This document shows, in pieces, positions 1-5,010 of a stretch of 5,065 nucleotides of DNA. Each line of letters begins with the position of its first letter. Position 1 is the stretch's first letter. The notes below the pieces were generated by a model. That model was not told where the DNA came from, searched no databases, and saw only the letters and a program-made list of their open reading frames with translations. Origin of the DNA: an uncultured Bacillaceae bacterium. Lineage in GTDB: Bacteria; Bacillota; Bacilli; Bacillales; Alkalibacillaceae. A program made the translations under genes and the position numbers. The DNA lies in assembly GCA_937958375.1 (NCBI GenBank), contig CALGNY010000191.1:1-5065 (forward strand). The letters run 5' to 3'.

Positions 1-149
1 TAGGATAAACCACGTGGCCCTTTGTCGCTCCAGATTTAAAAAAATTTTAAAGAAATTTTTTACCAATGTATCCGTTTGCAAACTCGCTTATTGAATGGGT
101 TTTGATTTTTGGATAAAAAAAGTAATCGTTTTCATTTGAAAATTACCTC
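1..149. other. AT-rich upstream intergenic region, no gene seen
   Basis: No supportable gene lies here. Short open stretches exist (for example positions 2-91 on the + strand), but they have no start with a ribosome binding site and read as low-complexity Lys/Phe-rich peptide. They could at most be the tail of an upstream gene. A- and T-tracts at 38-61, 114-121 and 155-163 could make the DNA curved. An all-A/T inverted repeat (39-47 with 53-61) has no GC pairs and is a poor terminator candidate. A small palindrome CCACGTGG at 10-17 has no evident role. The region from about 120 onward carries regulatory candidates listed separately. Confidence 0.6.
122..146. promoter_or_regulatory. Interrupted dyad just upstream of promoter P1, overlapping a cre-like sequence
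   Basis: Two nested inverted repeats are visible: TTTCA-tt-TGAAA (130-141), and outside it GTAAT (122-126) facing ATTAC (142-146). The dyad ends four bases before the -35 hexamer of P1, a usual position for an activator or an overlapping repressor. Positions 120-135 also resemble the catabolite-responsive element of CcpA (consensus WTGNNARCGNWWWCAW) with two mismatches, keeping the central CG. The right arm GAAAATT is also a CodY half-site. Which protein binds, if any, is inference. Confidence 0.3.
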
Positions 150-177
150 TTGACGAAAAAAAAGCAATCATTATAAT
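150..177 (+). promoter_or_regulatory. Sigma-A promoter P1 upstream of gntR
   Basis: TTGACG (150-155) and TATAAT (172-177) are separated by 16 bases. This is 5/6 and 6/6 agreement with the sigma-A consensus, the best promoter match in the window. Transcription would begin near 184, giving a leader of about 105 nt before the gntR start at 289. The CodY-like box lies just downstream of this start point, where a bound protein could act as a roadblock. Confidence 0.6.
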
Positions 178-192
178 AAAACCAATAAATAA

Positions 193-207
193 AATTTTCT
201 TAAAATT
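193..207. promoter_or_regulatory. Putative CodY box
   Basis: The sequence AATTTTCTTAAAATT agrees with the CodY consensus AATTTTCWGAAAATT at 14 of 15 positions; only the G is replaced by T. It sits after the probable P1 start point and three bases before the -35 of P2, so binding could block both promoters. CodY is the Firmicute sensor of branched-chain amino acids and GTP, and it commonly represses peptide and amino-acid use genes, which fits the operon downstream. The region is AT-rich, so chance likeness is possible, although 14/15 is uncommon. Confidence 0.5.
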
Positions 208-210
208 ATC

Positions 211-239
211 TTGACTTGGATGGAAAATTCATCTAACAT
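211..239 (+). promoter_or_regulatory. Sigma-A promoter P2 of gntR
   Basis: TTGACT (211-216) and TAACAT (234-239) are separated by 17 bases, giving 5/6 and 4/6 matches to the sigma-A consensus with ideal spacing. Transcription would start near 246, leaving a short leader of about 43 nt that contains the repeated TATAAC-ATTATA element and the GGAGG ribosome binding site. With P1 it forms a tandem promoter pair pointing at gntR. Confidence 0.5.
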
Positions 240-250
240 GGTCCATTAAT

Positions 251-271
251 AAGTTATAACATTATATTTTT
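251..271. repeat. Duplicated palindromic element, copy 1: putative GntR operator at the gntR leader
   Basis: This 21-nt element matches positions 1047-1067 at 20 of 21 bases. Its core TATAACATTATA (255-266) is a near-palindrome with one mismatched pair; in copy 2 the core is a perfect 12-base palindrome. It falls between the probable P2 start point and the ribosome binding site, where a bound repressor would block transcription. GntR/HutC regulators usually bind short palindromes near their own promoter, so autoregulation is a fair inference. The element is made almost wholly of A and T, so a shared promoter-like or mRNA element is the alternative. Confidence 0.45.
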
Positions 272-288
272 TCGGAGGCGCGTCAGCT

Positions 289-1008
289 ATGATCAATAAA
301 AATGCGCCTCATCCTTTATATCATCAGGTGAAAGATTTAGTGGAAGAAAAAATCGTTTCAGGTGAATGGCCTAAGGGTTTCCAAATCCCTACGGAGAAAG
401 AGTTGGCGAAACGATTTGATGTTTCGACGATTACAGTGAAACGAGCGATTTTGGATCTTGTTCACGAGGGGCTTTTATATCGCCAACGTGGAAAAGGGAC
501 ATTCGTAACATCGAAACGTGAAACAGATCTACAAAGCTTAGTGACCTTGAAATATGGTGCGGAGGATGATGTGAAACACCCTCACCAAACACTTGGTTTT
601 GAACAAGGGAATGCGAATCCGCTGATTGCGAAAGCATTGGATATTGATGAAAAGGATGAGGTTTACAAGTTAAGTCGGTTGAAACTGAATGGCAACAAGC
701 CGGTAGTGATTGAATATACGTATTTACCATTAAGGCTTTTACCTGATTTAACAGAGAACTTGTTGGAGAATGAGCTGCTTTATAGTGTGATTCAGAACCA
801 GTATGGATACGAGCTGGATCGGGCGAAGATTTACTTTTCAACATTAGCTGCAAATTATGAAGAGGCAAAGTTACTGGATGTTCCTGAGGGTGAGCAATTA
901 TTTGTGATTGAGCGTTCGACGCGGACAAAGGAAGGACAGCTCATTGAGTATTCGAAATTTATTATCCGGCAAGAGGAATATCAATTTTATATTGACGTAA
1001 CCATTTAG
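289..1008 (+). CDS. GntR family transcriptional regulator, HutC/UTRA subfamily
   Basis: A one-component, ligand-responsive DNA-binding protein of 239 residues, normal for the HutC group. Residues about 8-75 form the GntR winged helix-turn-helix: LYHQVKDLVEEKI, then IPTEKELAKRFDVS, the recognition helix around STITVKRAILDL (47-57), and the wing RQRGKGTFV (65-73). Residues about 95-235 form a UTRA effector-binding domain, seen in the pattern VYKLSRLKLNG, PVVIEYTYLP (138-147), YGYELDRA and FVIERSTRT. The ATG at 289 has GGAGG at 274-278, ten bases upstream. It precedes and is co-oriented with a catabolic operon, and the 21-nt element is found before both units, so it most likely represses itself and that operon until a substrate or product binds. 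Effectors of UTRA proteins are diverse (amino acids, sugars, fatty acids), so the ligand cannot be named. No clear terminator follows, so some read-through into the operon is possible. Confidence 0.93.
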   Translation: MINKNAPHPLYHQVKDLVEEKIVSGEWPKGFQIPTEKELAKRFDVSTITVKRAILDLVHEGLLYRQRGKGTFVTSKRETDLQSLVTLKYGAEDDVKHPHQTLGFEQGNANPLIAKALDIDEKDEVYKLSRLKLNGNKPVVIEYTYLPLRLLPDLTENLLENELLYSVIQNQYGYELDRAKIYFSTLAANYEEAKLLDVPEGEQLFVIERSTRTKEGQLIEYSKFIIRQEEYQFYIDVTI

Positions 1009-1039
1009 AAAACGAGTTTTTAACAGAGTAATCCTTTAA

Positions 1040-1069
1040 TTGGTAAAAGTTATAATATTATATTTTTAT
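1040..1069 (+). promoter_or_regulatory. Weak candidate promoter for the dehydrogenase-peptidase operon
   Basis: TTGGTA (1040-1045) and TTTTAT (1064-1069) are 18 bases apart, each 4/6 against the sigma-A consensus. A perfect TATAAT also occurs at 1067-1072, but the spacing to TTGGTA would be 21, too long. Another TATAAT at 1051-1056 has no -35 at proper distance. The 21-nt element at 1047-1067 would lie in the spacer, ideal for repression. The promoter itself is uncertain; the operon could also be read from the gntR promoters. Confidence 0.3.
1047..1067. repeat. Duplicated palindromic element, copy 2: putative GntR operator before the operon
   Basis: This is the second copy of the 21-nt element at 251-271, differing at one base. 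The core TATAATATTATA (1051-1062) is a perfect 12-base palindrome. It ends 33 bases before the first gene of the operon. Recurrence in just the two leader regions of the window, in the same orientation, is the main reason to read it as the binding site of the upstream GntR regulator. Confidence 0.45.
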
Positions 1070-1100
1070 AATAAAACTTCTTTAGAATAGTGGTGGCATA

Positions 1101-1352
1101 ATGGCAACTTTTCAATTTGAAACAAAGAACGTTTCATTTAAACCGGGTCAATCGATTGCTGGGGCCTTATTTCAATCAGGCATTTATGATGTCAGCTATT
1201 CAAAGCAGACGAAATCCGAACGAGGCGCATTTTGTATGAATGGTGATTGTTGTGGGTGCTATGTGAAGGTGGATGGCAATCAAGTCTTGGCCTGTCGGAC
1301 ACCGGCGGCTGAAGCACTTCACGTGAAACGGGGTGGTATCGGTGAAATATGA
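1101..1352 (+). CDS. Small [2Fe-2S] protein, HcnA / LhpF / sarcosine-oxidase-alpha N-terminal type
   Basis: An 83-residue ferredoxin-like electron-transfer subunit. The start of the fold, FQFETKNVSFKPGQSIAGAL, matches the N-terminal strand-helix part of HcnA-like proteins, where the sequence up to PGQS-A-AL is conserved. The cluster ligands should be Cys45, Cys50, Cys53 and Cys65 (C-x4-C-x2-C-x11-C); Cys51 is an extra cysteine next to the second ligand. No signal peptide or membrane segment is seen, so it is cytoplasmic or on the inner face of the membrane as part of a complex. The ATG has a weak GTGGTGG-type ribosome binding site at about 1090-1096, close to the start, and no better start lies upstream. 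Its end overlaps the next gene by 11 nt. It should pass electrons between the flavins of the dehydrogenase and the acceptor. It is too short to be an oxidoreductase on its own. Confidence 0.88.
   Translation: MATFQFETKNVSFKPGQSIAGALFQSGIYDVSYSKQTKSERGAFCMNGDCCGCYVKVDGNQVLACRTPAAEALHVKRGGIGEI
1330..1336 (+). promoter_or_regulatory. Ribosome binding site deciding the start of the FAD/NAD oxidoreductase gene
   Basis: GGGGTGG lies five bases upstream of the GTG at 1342, inside the end of the preceding gene. The alternative GTG at 1333 lies within this motif and has no good site upstream. The start at 1342 also puts the nucleotide-binding strand directly at the N-terminus (MKYDVCIIGAG), the usual form in the family. 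Confidence 0.55.
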
Positions 1353-2148
1353 TGTTTGCATCATTGGTGCTGGTCTCTCTGGGCTTGCGGCATTACATAC
1401 GTTAGACGAGGCATCATTGAAAATCGCTTTGGTGGATGATCGGCGTCAACTCGGTGGGAATTTTTCCAAGAGAAAATGGCTACAGGATGATCCCGGAATT
1501 TACGACTGGTTGATCGATAAAAAGATGAGCGAGGCTGTCGATGTCTTTTTGAATCATGAAGCGGTTGGGGTTTACGCAGATGAGTCACTTGGCATTACCG
1601 ATCAAAAGCAAATCAAGCAAATCCAAGCTGATGTTTTTCTGCAGTGTACTGGTTCAAGAGAGCTTCCGTATTTATTTCCTGGCTGGCAATTGCCTGGTGT
1701 CATCACATTGGATGCTTACTTACAGCTTCGACATATCGAACAGGTGGGTTTGCCGAATCGGATTGGACTGGTCGGTGAGAATCCACTGCTCGAAAAAGTC
1801 GCTGGACAATTACGAAGTGAAGGATTTGAAGTCGTTCAGGCGCAAACCGATTCATCTGTCCGTGCGGAAGGTGACAAGCAAGTTCAGTATTTAGTCGTTG
1901 ATGGTGAGTCACATAAAGTGGATATCGTAATCACGAGTAAAGGCTACGTCCCAGTAAATGAGATAGCTCATTTATATAAAACACCGGCTGATTATATGTT
2001 AAAGCCCCAACATCAATTGCCATCGTTGTCGCCTACATTTTATCAAGCGGGTCAGTCAACTGGGGTATCATCTCCGGAACAAGCGGTTCAATCTGGGCAG
2101 CGTGTGGCGAAAGAAATTTTGCGATGGTTTCAGAAAGAGGGTGCATGA
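1342..2148 (+). CDS. FAD/NAD(P)-type oxidoreductase, compact HcnB/OoxA/LhpE-like subunit
   Basis: A 268-residue flavoprotein subunit of the pyridine-nucleotide-disulfide oxidoreductase fold. The FAD motif GAGLSG is at residues 9-14, followed by an acidic strand end (VDD, 31-33) and GG at 38-39. FPGWQLPGV (112-120) is a hallmark of the HcnB/OoxA group and follows the CTG turn at 102-104. GYVPVNEIAHL (201-211) matches their conserved G-x-x-P-N-x-x-L region. It is much shorter than HcnB-type proteins (about 450-470 residues): the C-terminal BFD-like domain is the next gene, and the segment after the second Rossmann motif is reduced. That motif reads GENPLL (145-150) where relatives have GSGP, and the late A-G-D that touches FAD reads A-G-Q (236-238). 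FAD binding at the first site is likely; use of NAD(P)H is doubtful. GTG at 1342 is preferred over GTG at 1333 because of GGGGTGG at 1330-1336. Confidence 0.83.
   Translation: MKYDVCIIGAGLSGLAALHTLDEASLKIALVDDRRQLGGNFSKRKWLQDDPGIYDWLIDKKMSEAVDVFLNHEAVGVYADESLGITDQKQIKQIQADVFLQCTGSRELPYLFPGWQLPGVITLDAYLQLRHIEQVGLPNRIGLVGENPLLEKVAGQLRSEGFEVVQAQTDSSVRAEGDKQVQYLVVDGESHKVDIVITSKGYVPVNEIAHLYKTPADYMLKPQHQLPSLSPTFYQAGQSTGVSSPEQAVQSGQRVAKEILRWFQKEGA
2136..2141 (+). promoter_or_regulatory. Ribosome binding site deciding the start of the BFD-like gene
   Basis: AGAGGG ends eight bases before the GTG at 2150, giving a protein that begins one base after the previous stop. The frame is open further upstream, with GTG codons at 2102 and 2141, but neither has a suitable site at proper distance, and the extra residues would overlap the preceding gene without resembling the family. 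Confidence 0.55.
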
Positions 2149-2149
2149 G

Positions 2150-2437
2150 GTGGCGACACAAAAGGAACCAAGTGAGTTAATCGTTTGTCATTGTGAAGAG
2201 TTAACGGTGGAAGATCTCAAGGAAGCATTTGATTACGGTGCACGCTCGTTTGACGATTTAAAGCGAATGAGTCGATGCGGGATGGGCCATTGCCAAGCGA
2301 AATATTGTTATAATCACACGAATGAGTTGCTTGCAAAATGGTCGGGCGTCCCGGAGGAAAAGCTTTCAAGTACAAACCATCGTACACCGATTCGTCCGGT
2401 GCCACTCAAGGTATTGATGGAAGGTGAGTCGACATGA
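2150..2437 (+). CDS. BFD-like [2Fe-2S] protein, the detached C-terminal part of an HcnB/OoxA-type subunit
   Basis: A 95-residue Fe-S protein. The motif is C13-x-C15, then C43-x4-C48 within SRCGMGHCQAKYC, the pattern of the bacterioferritin-associated-ferredoxin-like (BFD-like) [2Fe-2S] domain at the C-terminus of HcnB, OoxA and NirB. Cys53 is a common extra cysteine. The helix pair ELTVEDLKEAFDYGARSFDDLKRMSR (16-42) fits the helical fold. The tail HRTPIRPVPLKVL (77-89) is like the R-P-P-x-x-P-V-P-L end of full-length OoxA/HcnB proteins, so this is the missing C-terminal part of the subunit encoded just before it, now a separate chain. It is expected to bind that subunit and relay electrons. 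The start is GTG 2150 (AGAGGG at 2136-2141), 1 nt after the preceding stop. Its TGA overlaps the next ATG as ATGA. A longer form from GTG 2102 is possible but less likely. Confidence 0.85.
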   Translation: MATQKEPSELIVCHCEELTVEDLKEAFDYGARSFDDLKRMSRCGMGHCQAKYCYNHTNELLAKWSGVPEEKLSSTNHRTPIRPVPLKVLMEGEST

Positions 2438-3531
2438 AGCATGGCGTGTATGATGCCATCGTGATTGGCGCAGGTGTCGTCGGATTAGGCATCACGTATG
2501 AATTATCGAAAGTGCAAGGGTTACGAACCTTGACAATTGACCAAGCGTATCCAATGAGCGGAACATCCGGTGCGACTCAGGCTTGGATCTGGGTTCACAG
2601 CAAAACACCTCACCATTATGGAAGTCTGAGTAAAGCAAGTGCCGACAGATATACGGAACTACAGGATGAAATCGGGGACATCGAATACATTCGCTCAGGC
2701 GGGCTATCGCCTATTTTTTCAAAAGATGGACTTTTAAATGCTAAAACGTTGCAGGATGAAATGGTTAAAGCAAACGTACCGGTAGATATTTTGGATCGCA
2801 AAGAAGTACTTGAAATGGAACCGAATTTATCTCAGAAAATCGTCGGGGCAACGTACTCGGCCATTGATGGGACGGTGAATCCATTCAAACTGATTCAGCA
2901 GTATCATCGGCAAGCGGAAGCTAACGGGGCTGAATTTTCGTTTTACAACGAAGTCATTGACCTGGAGAAAACATCCTTTGGTTATCGGGTCCATACGCAG
3001 CAAGGTGTTTTTGAAACAGAAAAATTGATTCTGACGGCAGGACTTTGGTCGAAGCAAATCGGTCGATTTCTTGAAGTCGACATTCCAACGCATACATCGA
3101 GAGGTCAAATTTTAGTGACCGAACCGACAGAACGATTGATCAACCGGGTCATTGTCGGAATGAGGCAATTACAGAATGGCATTATTTTAATCGGTTTTTC
3201 GAAAGAGGATGTCGGTTATGACCGACGGACGACGCTCGATGTGTTACAGGATTCGGCGAAGCGGGCGGTCGAATTGGTTCCAAAGCTAAGCGATGTGAAA
3301 ATCGTGCGGACTTTCTCGGGAATTCGAGTTTTACCTGATGATGGGATACCGATCTTCGGCGAGATTCCGGAGCATGAACATCTGTATGTTGCTGTCACTC
3401 ATAGTGGAATGACGTTGTCTGCTATCTTGGGTAAACGCATGACTGAGCTGATCACGACAGGAAAAACAAGTGAGGCGATGGACGCCTATTCAATCGGACG
3501 ATTTCAAGAAAGGGGGATGGTCAGTGGATAA
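2434..3531 (+). CDS. DAO-family FAD-dependent oxidoreductase, catalytic amino/imino-acid dehydrogenase subunit (HcnC/OoxB/LhpB-like)
   Basis: A 365-residue flavoenzyme of the D-amino-acid oxidase / glycine oxidase / sarcosine-oxidase-beta family, of normal length. The N-terminal strand and FAD motif are YDAIVIGAGVVGLGI (GAGVVG at 12-17). GTSGATQAW (43-51) lies where the family binds the flavin diphosphate. TAGLWS (201-206) and SRGQILV (222-228) are typical of the family. Near the C-terminus, SGIRVLPDDGIPIFGE (295-310) resembles the R-P-x-x-x-D-G-x-P-x-x-G block; Arg298 corresponds by position to the arginine that holds the substrate carboxylate in glycine oxidase. YVAVTHSGMTLSAILG (318-333) closes the FAD site. 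It should oxidise the C-N bond of an amino or imino acid and, with Fe-S partners, act as a dehydrogenase rather than an oxidase. The side-chain specificity cannot be read. AAGGTGAG at 2421-2428 serves the ATG. Its end overlaps the peptidase gene by 8 nt. Confidence 0.9.
   Translation: MKHGVYDAIVIGAGVVGLGITYELSKVQGLRTLTIDQAYPMSGTSGATQAWIWVHSKTPHHYGSLSKASADRYTELQDEIGDIEYIRSGGLSPIFSKDGLLNAKTLQDEMVKANVPVDILDRKEVLEMEPNLSQKIVGATYSAIDGTVNPFKLIQQYHRQAEANGAEFSFYNEVIDLEKTSFGYRVHTQQGVFETEKLILTAGLWSKQIGRFLEVDIPTHTSRGQILVTEPTERLINRVIVGMRQLQNGIILIGFSKEDVGYDRRTTLDVLQDSAKRAVELVPKLSDVKIVRTFSGIRVLPDDGIPIFGEIPEHEHLYVAVTHSGMTLSAILGKRMTELITTGKTSEAMDAYSIGRFQERGMVSG
3511..3516 (+). promoter_or_regulatory. Ribosome binding site deciding the start of the M20 peptidase gene
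   Basis: AGGGGG lies seven bases upstream of GTG 3524 (preceded by AAGAA, making a long purine run). The frame is open back to GTG 3470, but that start has no such site and would add 18 residues that overlap the oxidoreductase and do not look like an M20 N-terminus. Confidence 0.6.
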
Positions 3532-4876
3532 GGTGCATCAGTATATTGAGGAAAATCAAGCGAAATATTTGGACTGGTTGAAGCGGGTTTGTGATCAACC
3601 GAGTGTATCTGCCCAAAATCGAGGTATGGATGAGATGTTTCAATTATTGGTTGATCTATTCGAACAGGTCGGTGCGGACACATCGACGATTCAAACGGAT
3701 GGTTATCCGGTATTGATTGCTACGTTTGAGGGTGAAAAAGATCACCGGCTAGCGTTTTACAATCACTATGATGTGCAACCAGAGGACCCTTTGGACGAGT
3801 GGGCAAGTGACCCGTTTGTGACAACGTATAAGGACGATTTGATTGTCGCCAGAGGGACTGCTGACAATAAAGGAAATATCGTTGCGAGGCTCGCGGCGGT
3901 GGATGCGTATCAAGCCGTGCATGGGAAGCTTCCGGTTGGCATTACGTTCATCATCGAGGGCGAAGAAGAAGTAGGAAGTCCGCATTTGGAGGTCCTTGCG
4001 AAGGAATATACGGAACACATTCAAGCCGATGCGATTTTGTGGGAAGGTGGCGTACGGGAGTATCAAAACAAACGTCTCCACGTCGGGTTGGGTGTAAAAG
4101 GAATTGCATACGTTGAGCTGGTCGCGAAAGGTGCAAAACATGATTTGCATTCATCGGAAGCGGCGATCATTGAAAACCCGGCTTGGGAGTTGACATGGGC
4201 GCTCTCTACGTTGAAAGACCGGAATGACAAGGTGTTGATTGACGGTTTTTATAACGACATCGAACCTTTATCTGAGCAATCGAAGGAATTTATCAAAACA
4301 TTGGATTATGACGAGGACTATGTGAAGGCGAACTATGAGATCGACGGATTCATAGATGATGTGACAGGTTACGAGCTGAATAAGCGGTTGATTGCTGAGC
4401 CGACCTGCACGATCTGTGGAATCAAATCTGGTTATATCGATGAAGGCGCTAAGACGGTTCTTCCGTCAAAAGCCGTTGCGAAACTAGACTTCCGATTGGT
4501 ACCTGGTCAAACACCTGAAAAAGTCGTCGAGTTACTGCGGAAGCATTTGGATTCACATGGATTTGAAGAAATCGAAATTCGCGAGCTGAATCACCTGCAG
4601 CCATATAATACGGATCCTGATCATCCATTTGTTAAGCAGGTGTTGGATGCAGTGAGCACGACCTATGAGGAAGACCCGATTATTTACAGTAATTTAGCGG
4701 GTTCCAGTCCGATGCACAAGCTGTTATCCAATTGTCCGATGCCGGCAGTACAGATTGGCGTAGCGAATACGAATTCGAAATTTCACGCGCCGAATGAAAA
4801 TATAACGAAACAAGATTTTCTGCAAGGCACACAGGTTGTGGCAACGATTATTGAGAATTTTACGGTTGGAGAGTAA
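3524..4876 (+). CDS. M20 family metallopeptidase (dipeptidase / N-acyl-amino-acid hydrolase type)
   Basis: A 450-residue zinc-type hydrolase, the usual length for the CNDP-like dipeptidase branch of family M20. Metal and catalytic positions are all visible: HYDVQP (His81 ligand, Asp83), ARGTADNKGN (Asp114 bridging ligand), EGEEEVGS (Glu148 general base, Glu149 ligand), WEGG (Glu174, fifth ligand position) and FHAPNE (His421 ligand). DLHSS (His209) lies in the lid/dimerisation domain, about residues 195-310. At the fifth ligand position aminopeptidase and dipeptidase members such as PepV have Asp, while carboxypeptidase G2 and N-acyl hydrolases have Glu, so the Glu here hints at the second group; this rests on motif position only. 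It has no signal peptide and is cytoplasmic. Start GTG 3524, overlapping the flavoenzyme gene by 8 nt, implies translational coupling: its product probably feeds the dehydrogenase. Substrate could be a dipeptide, an N-acyl amino acid or a similar amide. Confidence 0.92.
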   Translation: MDKVHQYIEENQAKYLDWLKRVCDQPSVSAQNRGMDEMFQLLVDLFEQVGADTSTIQTDGYPVLIATFEGEKDHRLAFYNHYDVQPEDPLDEWASDPFVTTYKDDLIVARGTADNKGNIVARLAAVDAYQAVHGKLPVGITFIIEGEEEVGSPHLEVLAKEYTEHIQADAILWEGGVREYQNKRLHVGLGVKGIAYVELVAKGAKHDLHSSEAAIIENPAWELTWALSTLKDRNDKVLIDGFYNDIEPLSEQSKEFIKTLDYDEDYVKANYEIDGFIDDVTGYELNKRLIAEPTCTICGIKSGYIDEGAKTVLPSKAVAKLDFRLVPGQTPEKVVELLRKHLDSHGFEEIEIRELNHLQPYNTDPDHPFVKQVLDAVSTTYEEDPIIYSNLAGSSPMHKLLSNCPMPAVQIGVANTNSKFHAPNENITKQDFLQGTQVVATIIENFTVGE

Positions 4877-5010
4877 GTTAGCGCTTTTGATGAGTGGTTT
4901 CAAACTCGGTGCGAGTGGTGGGTTGGTTAACGTACTAGGAAAAGTGGTTCTTGGGTGTGAATGGGTGAGTTAATGGGTTCTGGTGTGAGATGGAGCGTGA
5001 TTTATTTGGG
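4877..5010. other. G-rich non-coding tail after the operon
   Basis: No gene is supportable on either strand. Within 4891-5010 I count 48 G and 9 C on the + strand, a skew not seen in the genes. Two-G and three-G runs are frequent; GG runs at 4908, 4917, 4920 and 4925 could form a two-layer G-quadruplex. No GC-rich hairpin with a T-tract follows the peptidase stop, so the operon's terminator is not evident here. It may be degenerate coding or repeat DNA. Confidence 0.5.

Noticed and set aside
39..61. Hairpin AAAAAATTT / AAATTTTTT as a terminator of an upstream gene
   Set aside because: The stem has only A-T pairs and would be too weak; there is no GC-rich stem before the T run.
2..91. Open stretch at the left edge as the end of an upstream gene
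   Set aside because: It becomes low-complexity AT-rich sequence coding Lys/Phe-rich peptide and has no recognisable protein likeness; the true upstream gene end cannot be placed.
431..928. 165-codon open frame on the - strand within gntR
   Set aside because: It is fully antisense to a clear GntR/UTRA gene, has no family likeness and no credible ribosome binding site, and its composition (many His/Ser/Pro) is that of a shadow frame.
992..997. TTGACG at the end of gntR as a -35 for the operon
   Set aside because: No -10-like hexamer is found 16-18 bases downstream (the region reads around GAGTTT).
1009..1020. AAAAC-GA-GTTTT as the gntR terminator
   Set aside because: A two-base loop and a five-base weak stem are not stable enough, although T residues follow.
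1556..1894. 112-codon + strand frame inside the oxidoreductase gene
   Set aside because: It is out of frame with a recognised FAD protein; the real frame carries the FPGW-x-LPGV signature at the same place.
3749..4154. Two - strand open frames (133 and 67 codons) within the M20 gene
   Set aside because: They overlap each other and the catalytic motifs of the peptidase in antisense and look like shadows caused by its codon use.
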